64,000 nucleotides of DNA. Origin: Kitasatospora terrestris. Lineage in GTDB: Bacteria; Actinomycetota; Actinomycetes; Streptomycetales; Streptomycetaceae. Where the stretch lies: contig NZ_BAABIS010000001.1 of assembly GCF_039542905.1 (NCBI RefSeq), positions 124,001 to 188,000 of the forward strand, given 5' to 3'. Under the pieces are notes generated by a model, which saw only the letters and a program-made list of their open reading frames with translations, searched no databases and was not told the origin of the DNA. Shown here piece by piece: positions 1-8,412 of this stretch (position 1 is its first letter; each line of letters starts with the position of its first letter). The position numbers and the translations under genes were made by a program.

Positions 1-831
1 CAGGCCCCCCGCCAGGACCGCCGGCAGCGACGCGAAGTCCGGACCGGCCTCGACCGTCAGCGAATCGAACGTGCGCAGCAGACGGTGCGCGCCCTCGGCG
101 ACGATCCGCTCGGCGACCGCGTCGCCGGTCCGAGCCGCGGCGTCCACCAGCGGTGCGAGACGGGCGAGATCGGCCGGCGGGGCGGCGTGCACCGCGGTGA
201 CCATCCGCCGTGCCAGGGCGGTGCCCGTGCCCCCGGTGCCCCCGGACTCCAGGCCGAGCGCCTGCGGCACGAGGTCCACCAGGGCGGTCGTCGGACCTCG
301 GCCGTCCAGAGCGGCGAGCGCCAGGACGACGGCCTGCCGCCCGAGCCACACCCCGGAGCCCTCGTCGCCCAGGAGCCAGCCGTAGCCGTCCCGCCGGGCG
401 ACCTGCACACCGTCGCGGAAGAGAGCCGCCACCGCACCCGTCCCGGACAGCAGCAGCACCGCGTCCCGGCTGTCCGTGGCCCCGGCGACGGCAGCGGCCA
501 GGTCGTCGCCGACGCCGGGCACACCGCTCAGGTCCGCTTCCCGCCAAGCCCGCTGGGCGAGCTCTTGATACGCGGCACCGTCGTCGCCTCCGGCTCCGGC
601 GAATGCCAGGTGTCCGGCCGCGACCCGGCGCCGGTCGACGCTCCCCAGCGCTTCCTCCAACACCTGGCGCAGCGCCGCCCGGGGGTCGGCGCTGGAGCGC
701 AGGTTGCCGCCGGGGCCGCGGGCACGGCCGTGGACCCGCCCGTCCAGGCCGACGACCACGCAGCGGGTTGCGGTCCCTCCTGCGTCCACGCCGATCACCA
801 GCGGGACGCGGGGCTCCGGAGCGGTACTCAT
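1..831 (-). CDS. BadF/BadG-type amino-sugar kinase, 3' end cut by window edge
   Basis: Partial gene, 277 codons visible. The N-terminus carries the ATPase phosphate-1 motif (VIGVDAGGTATR, residues about 12-23), then a second nucleotide motif (LLLSGTGAV) and a GDEGSG segment, as in the BadF/BadG/BcrA/BcrD family that includes N-acetylglucosamine kinase and clostridial MurK (a GlcNAc/MurNAc kinase). Likely role: cytoplasmic ATP-dependent phosphorylation of GlcNAc or MurNAc. The ATG at 831 follows a GGAGAGG ribosome site. It starts 45 bases after the DD-carboxypeptidase gene on the same strand, so the two are probably one operon. The murein-recycling neighbourhood favours MurNAc/GlcNAc as substrate, but specificity is inference. 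Confidence 0.85.
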   Translation of the reverse strand, partial: MSTAPEPRVPLVIGVDAGGTATRCVVVGLDGRVHGRARGPGGNLRSSADPRAALRQVLEEALGSVDRRRVAAGHLAFAGAGGDDGAAYQELAQRAWREADLSGVPGVGDDLAAAVAGATDSRDAVLLLSGTGAVAALFRDGVQVARRDGYGWLLGDEGSGVWLGRQAVVLALAALDGRGPTTALVDLVPQALGLESGGTGGTGTALARRMVTAVHAAPPADLARLAPLVDAAARTGDAVAERIVAEGAHRLLRTFDSLTVEAGPDFASLPAVLAGGL

Positions 832-876
832 CGGCGCGTTTCCTCTCCTTCGCGACGGCGGCTGTCTGCTGTGCTG

Positions 877-2469
877 TCAGTCCCAGGTCCGACCGCGCAC
901 CCCCTTCGACGGCACCGGCTCGTCCACCTGCCCCTCCGTACCGGGTGCGACCCGGGACCGCAGCTGGGCGGCCGGCGCCGGACCGGAGGCCAGCCGGACC
1001 GCGATCCGGTCGGCGACCGGGCGGGGGCTGGATCCGGCGAAGTCGTTCAACAGGACGGCGAACGCGAGCTTGCGGCCCTCGGGCGAGGTCACGTATCCGG
1101 CGAGGGTGGTGACGCCGCTCATCGACCCGGTCTTCGCATGGACGTTGCCTGCCGCAGCGGTGCCCTGCATGCGGTTGGCCAGGGTCCCGCCCACCATCCG
1201 GTCCGGGTTGCCCGCGATCGGCAGGGCCTCGTACCAGGTGGCGAACCAGGGCTGTTTGCGGGCGTAGGAGAGCAGCGCAGTGTAGCGGTCGGCGGTGACC
1301 AGGTCGTAGCGCGACAGGCCGGAGCCGTCGGCCTGCCGGGCCGGGGTGACGTCGAGGCCGTTGCGGTGGAGGAAGTCGGAGATCCGGGCGAGACCGGCCC
1401 GCCAGCTGCCGTCACCGGCCCCGGTCCTTCCCATCTCCTTGACCAGGTGCTCCGCGATGCCGTTGTTGCTGAGCTTGAGGAACGGCACGAGCAGGTCCCC
1501 GAGCGGAGCCGACTCGTGGTGGGCGACCTGCCGGGCGCCGGCAGGGGCCGTGACCGCTCGCGGGTCGCGGCCGAGCACCCGTACACCGTGCCGGGCCAGG
1601 GCTGCCGCGAAGACGTGCGCGGTGACCTCGGCGGGGTCCTCGACGGTCACCCATTCGTCGTCGGGGCCGCTGCCGGCGGGCAGGCTGCCGGAGAGGACGA
1701 TCTCGCCGGTGCCGTGGCGGCGGGTGACATCGACGGTGAAGGGGCTGTCGCTCTGCCCGGTGGTGACGCTCCCGGAGACCGTCACGCCCGTGTCCGCCGG
1801 CGTGATCCGCACGGCGGCCGGCGTGCCGGGCTCGCCCGGCGTCAGGGTGACCTGCAGGGTGCCCATGTCGTAGTCCGTGTCGCTGGCCAGCGTGAGCGCC
1901 GAGATCTGCGGGCTGTAGTAGTACGGCTCGTCGTCCCAGGCCCAACCGCTGCCCAGCGGTACGTCGTCGTAGCGGGAGGCGTCGTAGGCCACGGCGCCGG
2001 TCACCAGGCGCACGCCGCTGTCGGCGACCTGTTGCGCGAGCGCGTCGAGGTCCGCGGCCAGCAGGCTGGGATCGCCGCCGCCGCGCAGGACGAGATCGCC
2101 GCGCAGGACACCCGCGTCACTGCGGCCGGTGGCCAGGACGTCGGTGGCGAACCGGTGGCCGGTGCCGAGTGCGTCCAGGGCCGCGGCGGACGTCACCAGC
2201 TTCATGGTGGACGCGGGCAGGACCAGGCGCTGCGCATCGTGCGCGTACAGGACCTCGCCCGTTTCGGTGTCCACCACCTTCACGGCGGCCGTCGCGCCGG
2301 CCAGCCGGGGGTCGGCGAGCAGCAGGTCCAGGTCGTCGGTGAGCGTGGACGCGGAGGCGGTGGAGGCCCGGGCCGGCGCATCTGCGCCGGGGGCGAAACC
2401 GGCCAGCAGAGCGGCGGTGAGTGCGACGGCCACCGGCAGGGCGGCGCGTCGGCGGGGAAGGGGACGCAT
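877..2469 (-). CDS. dacB: D-alanyl-D-alanine carboxypeptidase/endopeptidase (PBP4/DacB type, peptidase S13)
   Basis: 530 residues with an N-terminal signal peptide (hydrophobic stretch about residues 9-26, then an Ala/Ser-rich region), so exported. The three penicillin-binding motifs of family S13 are visible: S87-T-M-K90, SNN near residue 335 and KTG near residue 445. The long insert between the first two motifs matches PBP4-type enzymes, which remove the terminal D-Ala from, or cut D,D cross-links in, peptidoglycan. The start is ATG at 2469 with AGGAA upstream. It lies between the M23 endopeptidase and the amino-sugar kinase on the same strand. Family assignment is firm; the balance of carboxypeptidase and endopeptidase activity cannot be read from sequence. 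Confidence 0.92.
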   Translation of the reverse strand: MRPLPRRRAALPVAVALTAALLAGFAPGADAPARASTASASTLTDDLDLLLADPRLAGATAAVKVVDTETGEVLYAHDAQRLVLPASTMKLVTSAAALDALGTGHRFATDVLATGRSDAGVLRGDLVLRGGGDPSLLAADLDALAQQVADSGVRLVTGAVAYDASRYDDVPLGSGWAWDDEPYYYSPQISALTLASDTDYDMGTLQVTLTPGEPGTPAAVRITPADTGVTVSGSVTTGQSDSPFTVDVTRRHGTGEIVLSGSLPAGSGPDDEWVTVEDPAEVTAHVFAAALARHGVRVLGRDPRAVTAPAGARQVAHHESAPLGDLLVPFLKLSNNGIAEHLVKEMGRTGAGDGSWRAGLARISDFLHRNGLDVTPARQADGSGLSRYDLVTADRYTALLSYARKQPWFATWYEALPIAGNPDRMVGGTLANRMQGTAAAGNVHAKTGSMSGVTTLAGYVTSPEGRKLAFAVLLNDFAGSSPRPVADRIAVRLASGPAPAAQLRSRVAPGTEGQVDEPVPSKGVRGRTWD

Positions 2470-2619
2470 GCGTGGTTCCTGTTCGTCGGGTTCGGCGCAG
2501 AAGGTGGGCTGCGGTGCTGCCGTTCGGCGCGGAGGGCCGCCGACCGGGCCGGGGCCCTCGTTCCCCGGTCCGGTCGGCGGTGCCGCGCCGGGACACCGGC
2601 GCGGGTCCTGGGCGACCGG

Positions 2620-3651
2620 TCAGTAGAAGCAGCCGGTGGTCGGCAGCGACTGCGGGGACGGCGGGGTGGTGCCGTCCCACAGCGCGGCCAGCATCTGCTG
2701 GGGGCAGACCGAGACTCCGCCGCGGAAGATGCCGAAGTGCAGGTGGGGGCCGGTCGTGTTGCCGGTGTTCCCGGTGTGGGCGACCAGTTGACCGGCCGTC
2801 ACGCGGGCGCCGGTGGCGACCAGCCGGCTGTTGAGGTGGCAGTACTGGTAGGTGATGCCGTCGTCGCCGTCGATGGCCAGGCCGTATCCGCAGGCGTCGC
2901 TGACGCCGCCGTTCTGCCGCGCGGTGCCGGAGGTGACGGCGAAGGCGTCCGTCCACTCGACGACCGGGATGTCGGCCGCCGGATAGTCGTGGTGCGGCTG
3001 GAGGAGGCTGTCGCGGCCGCCGGAGACGGAGCCCCTGGGCACCACGAAGGCGTAGCCGCCGAAGACGCCGCCGCTGCCGGCGGCCGCGCCCAGCAGGTAC
3101 TGCCAGGTGGTCACGCCGACGGTGCTGCCGCCGGTCAGCTGCTGCTTGGCCTTGAAGTCGTTGACGGCCGTGGTGGTGTCCCCGGCGAACACGCCGTCCG
3201 TGGGCACGTTGTAGCCGATCTTCTGGAGCTGGAACTGCATCGCCCGCACGGCGTTGTCCTGGGTGTCGCCGGGAGAGACGGTGACGACGAGCTTGGCCCA
3301 GGTGTTGGGGCCGACGATTCCGTCGGCCGTGAGGCTGTTGGCGCTCTGGAAGGAGACGACGGCGCTCTTGGTCTGCGCGTCGAAGTATCCACCGGCCACG
3401 AGCGTCTGACCGCGCTGGCGCAGCAGGAACTGCATGCTGGCGACGTCGTTGCCGCCCGCTCCTTGCGAGAGCACGGGCCAGGCGGGCGCCGCGGCGTGGG
3501 CGGGCTGGGCGCTTCCCAGCGTCATCAGCAGGGATCCGAGCAGGACGGAGCAGATCGCCGTCAGGGCGACGGCCAGGCGCAGCGGCGTGCGGCGCAGCCA
3601 TCGGGCCGGTCCTCGCGGCGCCGAGAGGCGTGGTGAGCGGGTGGTGTTCAC
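2620..3651 (-). CDS. Secreted M23-family metallopeptidase with peptidoglycan-binding domains
   Basis: 343 residues. A twin-arginine-like basic start (residues 1-25) is followed by a hydrophobic segment and an AHA/A cleavage region near residue 53. Two tandem PG_binding_1 repeats occupy roughly residues 60-190 (GIVGPNTWAKL, GVTTWQYLL). The C-terminal M23 zinc endopeptidase domain shows HHDYPAADI (His and Asp zinc ligands) and GPHLHFGIF (HxH motif), with Cys pairs that may form disulphides. The likely role is cutting peptide cross-links of peptidoglycan outside the cell. GTG at 3651 is preceded by CAGGAGAACACC. It lies between GH25 lysozyme and DacB on the same strand. Confidence 0.92.
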   Translation of the reverse strand: MNTTRSPRLSAPRGPARWLRRTPLRLAVALTAICSVLLGSLLMTLGSAQPAHAAAPAWPVLSQGAGGNDVASMQFLLRQRGQTLVAGGYFDAQTKSAVVSFQSANSLTADGIVGPNTWAKLVVTVSPGDTQDNAVRAMQFQLQKIGYNVPTDGVFAGDTTTAVNDFKAKQQLTGGSTVGVTTWQYLLGAAAGSGGVFGGYAFVVPRGSVSGGRDSLLQPHHDYPAADIPVVEWTDAFAVTSGTARQNGGVSDACGYGLAIDGDDGITYQYCHLNSRLVATGARVTAGQLVAHTGNTGNTTGPHLHFGIFRGGVSVCPQQMLAALWDGTTPPSPQSLPTTGCFY

Positions 3652-3748
3652 GGTGTTCTCCTGTCTCGCACGGGTCGCGGTTCCGGGGGTCGTCGCGCCG
3701 GTGCGGGGTCGGGGTTCGCTCGCTGGTGGGGGGCGGGGGCGGTTGCCG

Positions 3749-5131
3749 TCAGGAGGCGACCAGGGCGAGCCAGGTCGGCTTGAGCACGGCGCCGTCGGCG
3801 GGCAGTCCCTGGGCGACCTGGTAGGACTGCGCGGCGCTGCGGGTGCCGGAGCCGAACTGCCCGTCCACGGAGAGGGAGGCGCCGTGCGCGTTGAGGCCGA
3901 CCTGGGCGGCCTTCACGGCGCTGCCGGAGGAGCCCTGCTTGACCGTGTTGGTGAGCGACTGCCAGGTCGCGGGTCCGACGACTCCGTCGGCGCCCAGTCC
4001 GGCCGAGTTCTGGTAGGAGATCACCGCGCTGCGGGTGCCGGGTCCGAACTGGCCGTCGGCGGTGAGGGAGGCGCCGTGCGCGTTGAGCAGGTGCTGCAGC
4101 ACAGTGACGCGGGTGCCGCTGTCGCCCTGCTGGGTGAGGGGCCAGCTGAGGGCGGTGGGCGCCGGGGGCGCGGCGGGGCCGGTCCCGAGGGCGAAGGCCT
4201 GGAGGTCGGCCGCGGTGCCGTTGAAGACGTCCTGGTCACCGGGGAAGACACCGGCGTCGGCGTACTGCCAGATGCTCTGGCCGGTCCAGCCGTTGGGTGC
4301 GGGGGCGGCGGTGCCGGTGTAGTTCGCGAGGAACAGCGGGTACGAGCTGACGGCGGCGGAGTTGCCGGTGCACGTCCGCCACCAGTCGGTGGTGGTGTAG
4401 AGGCTCGGGTAGCGGCCGGTGCGGGTCTTGACCTCGGTGCCGAAGTCCTGGATCCAGGCGACCATCGCCGAGGCGCTGAGCCCGAAGCAGGTGGCCCCGT
4501 AGGGGTTGTACTCGATGTCCAGCAGCGGGGGCAGGGTCTTGCCGTCGGCGGTCCAGGTGCCGCCGTGGTCGACGAAGAAGTCGGCCTGGGACTTGCCGCT
4601 GGAGCGGTCCGGCAACGCGAAGTGGTAGGCGCCGCGGATGAAGCCGGCCGCCGCGGACCCGTTGTACTGGGACGAGAACGTGGGACTGGTGTAGGTGGTG
4701 CCCTCGGTGGCCTTGATGTAGGCGAACGACGCGCCGGCCGCCGCTGTGGCGGCCCAGTCGACGTTGGGTTCGTAGGCCGCGACGTCGATGCCGAGCGGCT
4801 TCGCACCGGCGGGCAGCGCGGCGGCGGGCGCCCCGGTGCTCTCTCGGCCGGCGCCGGGCGCGAGCGGTTCGGCGACCAGGGGGCGCGCGGCCGCACCGGC
4901 GGCGGAACGGCCACCGAGCGTGGAGCCCAGGTGGTCGGAGTCGGGGTGCGTGATCGGCCCGGGCGTGCCCTTGCCGGCGGCGGTGGACGAAGCGCCGGCG
5001 GGGGCCGCGGTCGCGGGCGGGGCCGCCGTGGCGGGGGCTGCGGTGCCGAGGGCGACGGCCAGCGGCAGGAGGACGGCGACGGCGAGGTGTGCCGTCCGGT
5101 GGTTCAGGAACGATGGCGCGCTGCGCGGCAT
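3749..5131 (-). CDS. Secreted GH25 lysozyme (muramidase) with two C-terminal peptidoglycan-binding repeats
   Basis: 460 residues from ATG 5131, chosen because a strong CAGGAGCAGCC ribosome site precedes it; a longer in-frame start at 5221 has none. A signal peptide (hydrophobic stretch about residues 14-34) precedes an Ala/Pro-rich linker. The GH25 barrel begins near LGIDVAAYEPNVDW and contains the DIE motif (PLLDIEYNP), giving the catalytic Asp and Glu. Two PG_binding_1 repeats follow (GPGTRSAVISYQ...GVVGPATWQSL and a second copy). The enzyme should hydrolyse MurNAc-GlcNAc bonds outside the cell. It appears to be the first gene of a muralytic set (GH25, M23, DacB, kinase). Confidence 0.93.
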   Translation of the reverse strand: MPRSAPSFLNHRTAHLAVAVLLPLAVALGTAAPATAAPPATAAPAGASSTAAGKGTPGPITHPDSDHLGSTLGGRSAAGAAARPLVAEPLAPGAGRESTGAPAAALPAGAKPLGIDVAAYEPNVDWAATAAAGASFAYIKATEGTTYTSPTFSSQYNGSAAAGFIRGAYHFALPDRSSGKSQADFFVDHGGTWTADGKTLPPLLDIEYNPYGATCFGLSASAMVAWIQDFGTEVKTRTGRYPSLYTTTDWWRTCTGNSAAVSSYPLFLANYTGTAAPAPNGWTGQSIWQYADAGVFPGDQDVFNGTAADLQAFALGTGPAAPPAPTALSWPLTQQGDSGTRVTVLQHLLNAHGASLTADGQFGPGTRSAVISYQNSAGLGADGVVGPATWQSLTNTVKQGSSGSAVKAAQVGLNAHGASLSVDGQFGSGTRSAAQSYQVAQGLPADGAVLKPTWLALVAS

Positions 5132-5449
5132 GGCTGCTCCTGCAGGGGTGTGGGGGTGGACCGGGTGGGGGTGAGCACCGGCCCGGGTGACCAGTAGTGC
5201 GGAAATTGACCTCGCGGACAAGTGCTTGGGCAGAAATTTTCCAACCCCGCAACACGCCCGGATTCCCGCAAGACGTCACGGCAATACCACTTCTGATGGA
5301 TAGTCAGTTGTTGTTGTCACAGGTGGGGGCAGCATTGAGGCGGTGCACCCGCCGCCGGGTGCACCGCCTCGAGCCGCACTGGTCTGCTCGCCGAGGGCGA
5401 GTGCCGATTTACACGACAAGCGCCCCGTCCGAAGGATTGCGACGACCTC
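5132..5449. other. Intergenic region between the GH3 operon end and the GH25 start
   Basis: This 318-base gap holds the terminator hairpin at 5337-5370 and, between it and 5132, an AT-richer stretch (about 5200-5320) that probably carries the promoter of the GH25 gene. No clear -35/-10 pair with good spacing was found there. No convincing small gene was seen. Confidence 0.5.
5337..5370 (-). terminator. Strong stem-loop terminator after the GH3 gene
   Basis: A perfect 14-bp inverted repeat (GAGGCGGTGCACCC and its complement) surrounds a 6-base GCCGCC loop. It lies 80 bases past the stop of the GH3 gene in the direction of transcription and before the GH25 promoter region. There is no U-tract, as is usual in Streptomyces. 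Confidence 0.8.
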
Positions 5450-6982
5450 TCATCCTGTCAGGTGCGCGGCCACCACCTCCGCCGCGGCCTCCGCGCACAC
5501 CCGCGCCGCGCCGTGCGGGACCACGTGCAGCCCACCGCGGGGAGGCGACTGCGCAATCCCGAACTCCACCACGACCGCATCCGGCCGCCGAGCGGTCACG
5601 GCCACCACCGTCGCGTCCATCCACCCGTGCCGGTGCGCGTTGCGCACCACCAGCACCAGCGGCCTCCCGCGCGCCGCCGCGCAGATCCGCTCCACGACTC
5701 CGGCCGGGTCCGCCTCCGCCTCGGCGTGGCCGACCTGCCGCACCTCGGTGCCCGGCAGGAGCGCCCCGAGCGGTCCGGCGAGCCCCCAGGCGGTGACGGC
5801 ACCCACCGCGACCGTCGTCCCGGGCCGCAACTCGGCGACGTAGGGAACCCCCCGGGTGGGTGGCTCCGCCCCGGGGGGCCGGACCGAAATCAGCGCGCGC
5901 CGTGCCGCCGCCAGGCCCGGCGCACGCCCGGCCGGCCCGCCCTCGGCCGCCTGCGACCCGGCACGCAACGCGCGCGCCCAGCGGGCGAACGCCGCGACGC
6001 GGCCGGCGGCCTCCGCGAGCCGTTCCTCGGCCAGCTCCCCCGTGCGGACCGCCCGGACCACGGCGGATCGCAGCGCGTCGTACTCGGCCGCCGATCCGCG
6101 ATCCCCCACGCAGACCAGGTCGGCGCCGGCCGCCAGCGCCCGCACCGCAGCCCCCGCGCAGCCGTAGCGGTCGGCGACCGCCCTCATCTCGACCGCGTCC
6201 GTCACCACCAGGCCGTCGAATCCCAGCCGGCGGCGCAGCACGTCGTGCAGCACGCGCGGGCTCACCGTCGCGGGATGCTCGGGGTCCAGGGCGGGCAGCA
6301 GGATGTGGGCGGTCATCAGGGCGCGGGCTCCGGCCGCCACGGCGGCGCGGAACGGCGGCAGGGCGACGCGCGACAGCTCCGCGAGGTCCGCGTCGACGGT
6401 CGGCAGGCCGAGGTGCGAGTCGACCACCGTGGCGCCGTGGCCGGGGAAGTGCTTCGCGCAGGCAGCGGTGCCCCCCTCCTGGAGACCTCGCACCCATGCC
6501 GCCGCGTGTCGCGCCACCACGGCCTGGTCGGCGCCGAAGGAACGGACACCGATCACCGGGTTGCGCGGGTTGGAGTTCACGTCGGCGTCCGGCGCGTAGT
6601 CCACGTCGATGCCCAGGGCCGCCAGCTCGCGGCCGATCGAGCGGGCCACCGCCCGGGTCAGGTCCACGTCGTCGACGACCCCCAGCGCGAGGTTCCCCGG
6701 GGAGGACGATCCGGTCTCCCACTCGAGCCGCGTGACGTCGCCGCCTTCCTCGTCGACGGCGACCAGCACGTCCGGGTTCTCCGCGCGCAGCTGCGCGACC
6801 AGGGCCGACGCCTGCTCGCGCCCGCCGGGAGCGGGCGCGAAGTTCCGGCCGAACAACAGGACCGAACCGAGGCCGTCCGCGAGTCGGCGCCGGATCCAGT
6901 CCGGGGCGCTCCAGCCCTCGAAGCCGGGCTGCAGCACGCCACCCGCGAGGCTCAGCAGACCGCGGTCGTCCGGTGTGCCCAC
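5450..6982 (-). CDS. GH3 beta-N-acetylhexosaminidase, NagZ-like
   Basis: 510 residues. It carries the NagZ signature KHFPGHGATVVDSH with the catalytic His-Asp dyad, and the nucleophile segment VVTDAVEM. There is no signal peptide, so it should act in the cytoplasm, releasing terminal GlcNAc (and possibly MurNAc) from imported muropeptides. A C-terminal extension of about 170 residues resembles the second domain of two-domain Bacillus-type NagZ/GH3 proteins. The start is GTG 6982, which overlaps the TAG stop of the PLP enzyme gene (TAGTG), with GGAGGACAG upstream; an upstream in-frame extension lies inside the neighbouring gene and is not protein-like. Coupling implies a joint role with the GNAT and PLP enzyme. 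Confidence 0.92.
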   Translation of the reverse strand: MGTPDDRGLLSLAGGVLQPGFEGWSAPDWIRRRLADGLGSVLLFGRNFAPAPGGREQASALVAQLRAENPDVLVAVDEEGGDVTRLEWETGSSSPGNLALGVVDDVDLTRAVARSIGRELAALGIDVDYAPDADVNSNPRNPVIGVRSFGADQAVVARHAAAWVRGLQEGGTAACAKHFPGHGATVVDSHLGLPTVDADLAELSRVALPPFRAAVAAGARALMTAHILLPALDPEHPATVSPRVLHDVLRRRLGFDGLVVTDAVEMRAVADRYGCAGAAVRALAAGADLVCVGDRGSAAEYDALRSAVVRAVRTGELAEERLAEAAGRVAAFARWARALRAGSQAAEGGPAGRAPGLAAARRALISVRPPGAEPPTRGVPYVAELRPGTTVAVGAVTAWGLAGPLGALLPGTEVRQVGHAEAEADPAGVVERICAAARGRPLVLVVRNAHRHGWMDATVVAVTARRPDAVVVEFGIAQSPPRGGLHVVPHGAARVCAEAAAEVVAAHLTG

Positions 6983-8412
6983 TACTGTCCTCCGCCCGTC
7001 CCTGAGGCCGGCGCCGGGACCTGGCGCGGCTCCGACGCGGGGGCCTCCCCGAGCGTGCGGGCCACCACGTCCGCCACCGTCTCCTGCCGGTGGAGCAGCG
7101 TGAACCGGACGCGCCCCTCGTGGTCCACGTCGAAGGCGTGCACGGCGGGCTGCGGCAGGCTGTTGTAGTGGAACGGCGTGGAGAAGTAGTACGCGCCGGT
7201 GTCGGGCAGCACCACCAGGTCGCCGGGCTCCAGCAGCGGCAGCTCCCGGGCGCGCGCCACGAGGTCGCCGGCGAAGCAGCACGGCCCGGCGACGTCCTGC
7301 GCGACCGTCCCCCGCGCTCCCCCGTCGAGCGGCCGCGGCACGCCGTCGGCATCGTACGGCAGCACCCGCAGGGGCCAGGACTCCGGCAGGAAGACCGTCC
7401 GGGCGGCGACCTGCACACCCGCGTGGGTGAGCGCGACGGCCCGCCCTCCCGACACCTTGGTGTACTCCACCCGGGAGGCCAGGAACCCGTTCTTCGCCAG
7501 CAGCGCGCGGCCGAGTTCGGTCACCAGCCGGTAGCGGCCGCTCAACAGGGCCGGGGAGCCCGCCTGCAGAGCGGCGACCTGGTCGGAGAACGTCGGGTCG
7601 TCACGGTCGTCGGCGAAGTTCACCGGCAGGCCGCCGCCCACGTCGATGCCCTCGATCCGTGCCGCACCGGCCCGTTCGTCGATCTCCTCCGCCAGGTCCA
7701 CGACCGCCGCGACACCGGCCGCGGACAGCTCCAGGGGGCAGCCCTGCGAACCGACGTGCACGTGCAGCCAGCGAAGCCAGGGCCGTGCCAGGTACGCCTG
7801 CACGATCCGCTCGCGGTTGCCAGGGTCGCCCAGCGCGATGCCGAACTTGGACTCGCTGCCGGCCGTCGACATCGCGGCGATCGCCCCCAGCCCCACCTGG
7901 GGGTTGATGCGCAGTCCGATCCTCGACCCCGTGCCGTGCCCGGCGACCAGGGTGTCGACGCGCCCCAGCTCCTGGAAGTTGTCGATGTTGACCGTGACCC
8001 CCGAAGCGAGCGCGGCCCTCAGCTCCGGGAGGGTCTTGGCGGGCGAGTCCAGGACGAGCCGGCCCGGTGCGAAGCCCGCGGCCAGCGCCTGGGCCAGTTC
8101 TCCGGGGCTGGCCACCTCGCAGCCCAGCCCGTGTCCGCGCATCAGGCGCAGCACCGGCACCAGGCTGTTGGCCTTCGCCGCGAAGGTGTGCTCGACCTGC
8201 ACTCCGTCCGGCCAGGCGGCACGAAGGGCGGCTGCGGTCTCCGCGATGCCCGTCAGGTCCAGGAAGGCGGCGAGCGGGGTCTCCTCCGGGTCCAGGAGCC
8301 CGGCCCGGACGGCGGCGCGCACCGCGAGGTCGCGCCGTCCGGCCCGGTCGGCAGCGGGCACGGGTTCGGGTTCGGGTTCGGCGACGGGGCGGGTGGCACG
8401 GGCGAGAGTCAC
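6982..8412 (-). CDS. PLP-dependent fold-III decarboxylase-like enzyme (Y4yA-like, diaminopimelate decarboxylase superfamily)
   Basis: 476 residues of alanine-racemase/DapDC fold. Visible motifs are the PLP lysine in FAAKANSL (about residue 80), HVHVGSQG, the glycine loop IDVGGGLPVNF and the C-terminal GPCCFAGD segment that corresponds to the active-site Cys region of DapDC-type enzymes. The sequence is more like the Y4yA group than housekeeping LysA. Probable substrates are amino acids with a D-configured decarboxylated centre, such as meso-diaminopimelate; this is inference from family and neighbourhood. GTG 8412 overlaps the stop of the GNAT gene (GTGA), and the gene's own stop overlaps the GH3 start, so all three are translationally coupled. 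The Glu-Pro-rich N-terminus is encoded by a GGGTTC triplet repeat. Confidence 0.8.
   Translation of the reverse strand: MTLARATRPVAEPEPEPVPAADRAGRRDLAVRAAVRAGLLDPEETPLAAFLDLTGIAETAAALRAAWPDGVQVEHTFAAKANSLVPVLRLMRGHGLGCEVASPGELAQALAAGFAPGRLVLDSPAKTLPELRAALASGVTVNIDNFQELGRVDTLVAGHGTGSRIGLRINPQVGLGAIAAMSTAGSESKFGIALGDPGNRERIVQAYLARPWLRWLHVHVGSQGCPLELSAAGVAAVVDLAEEIDERAGAARIEGIDVGGGLPVNFADDRDDPTFSDQVAALQAGSPALLSGRYRLVTELGRALLAKNGFLASRVEYTKVSGGRAVALTHAGVQVAARTVFLPESWPLRVLPYDADGVPRPLDGGARGTVAQDVAGPCCFAGDLVARARELPLLEPGDLVVLPDTGAYYFSTPFHYNSLPQPAVHAFDVDHEGRVRFTLLHRQETVADVVARTLGEAPASEPRQVPAPASGTGGGQ

Noticed and set aside
85..3636. A plus-strand open frame of over 1100 codons
   Set aside because: It lies antisense to the kinase, DacB and M23 genes, is rich in Gly/Arg/Val and has no domains; such long antisense frames are expected in GC-rich DNA.
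8355..8380. Telomere-like GGGTTC triple repeat
   Set aside because: It simply encodes the Glu-Pro-rich N-terminus of the PLP enzyme; three units are not evidence of a telomere or end.
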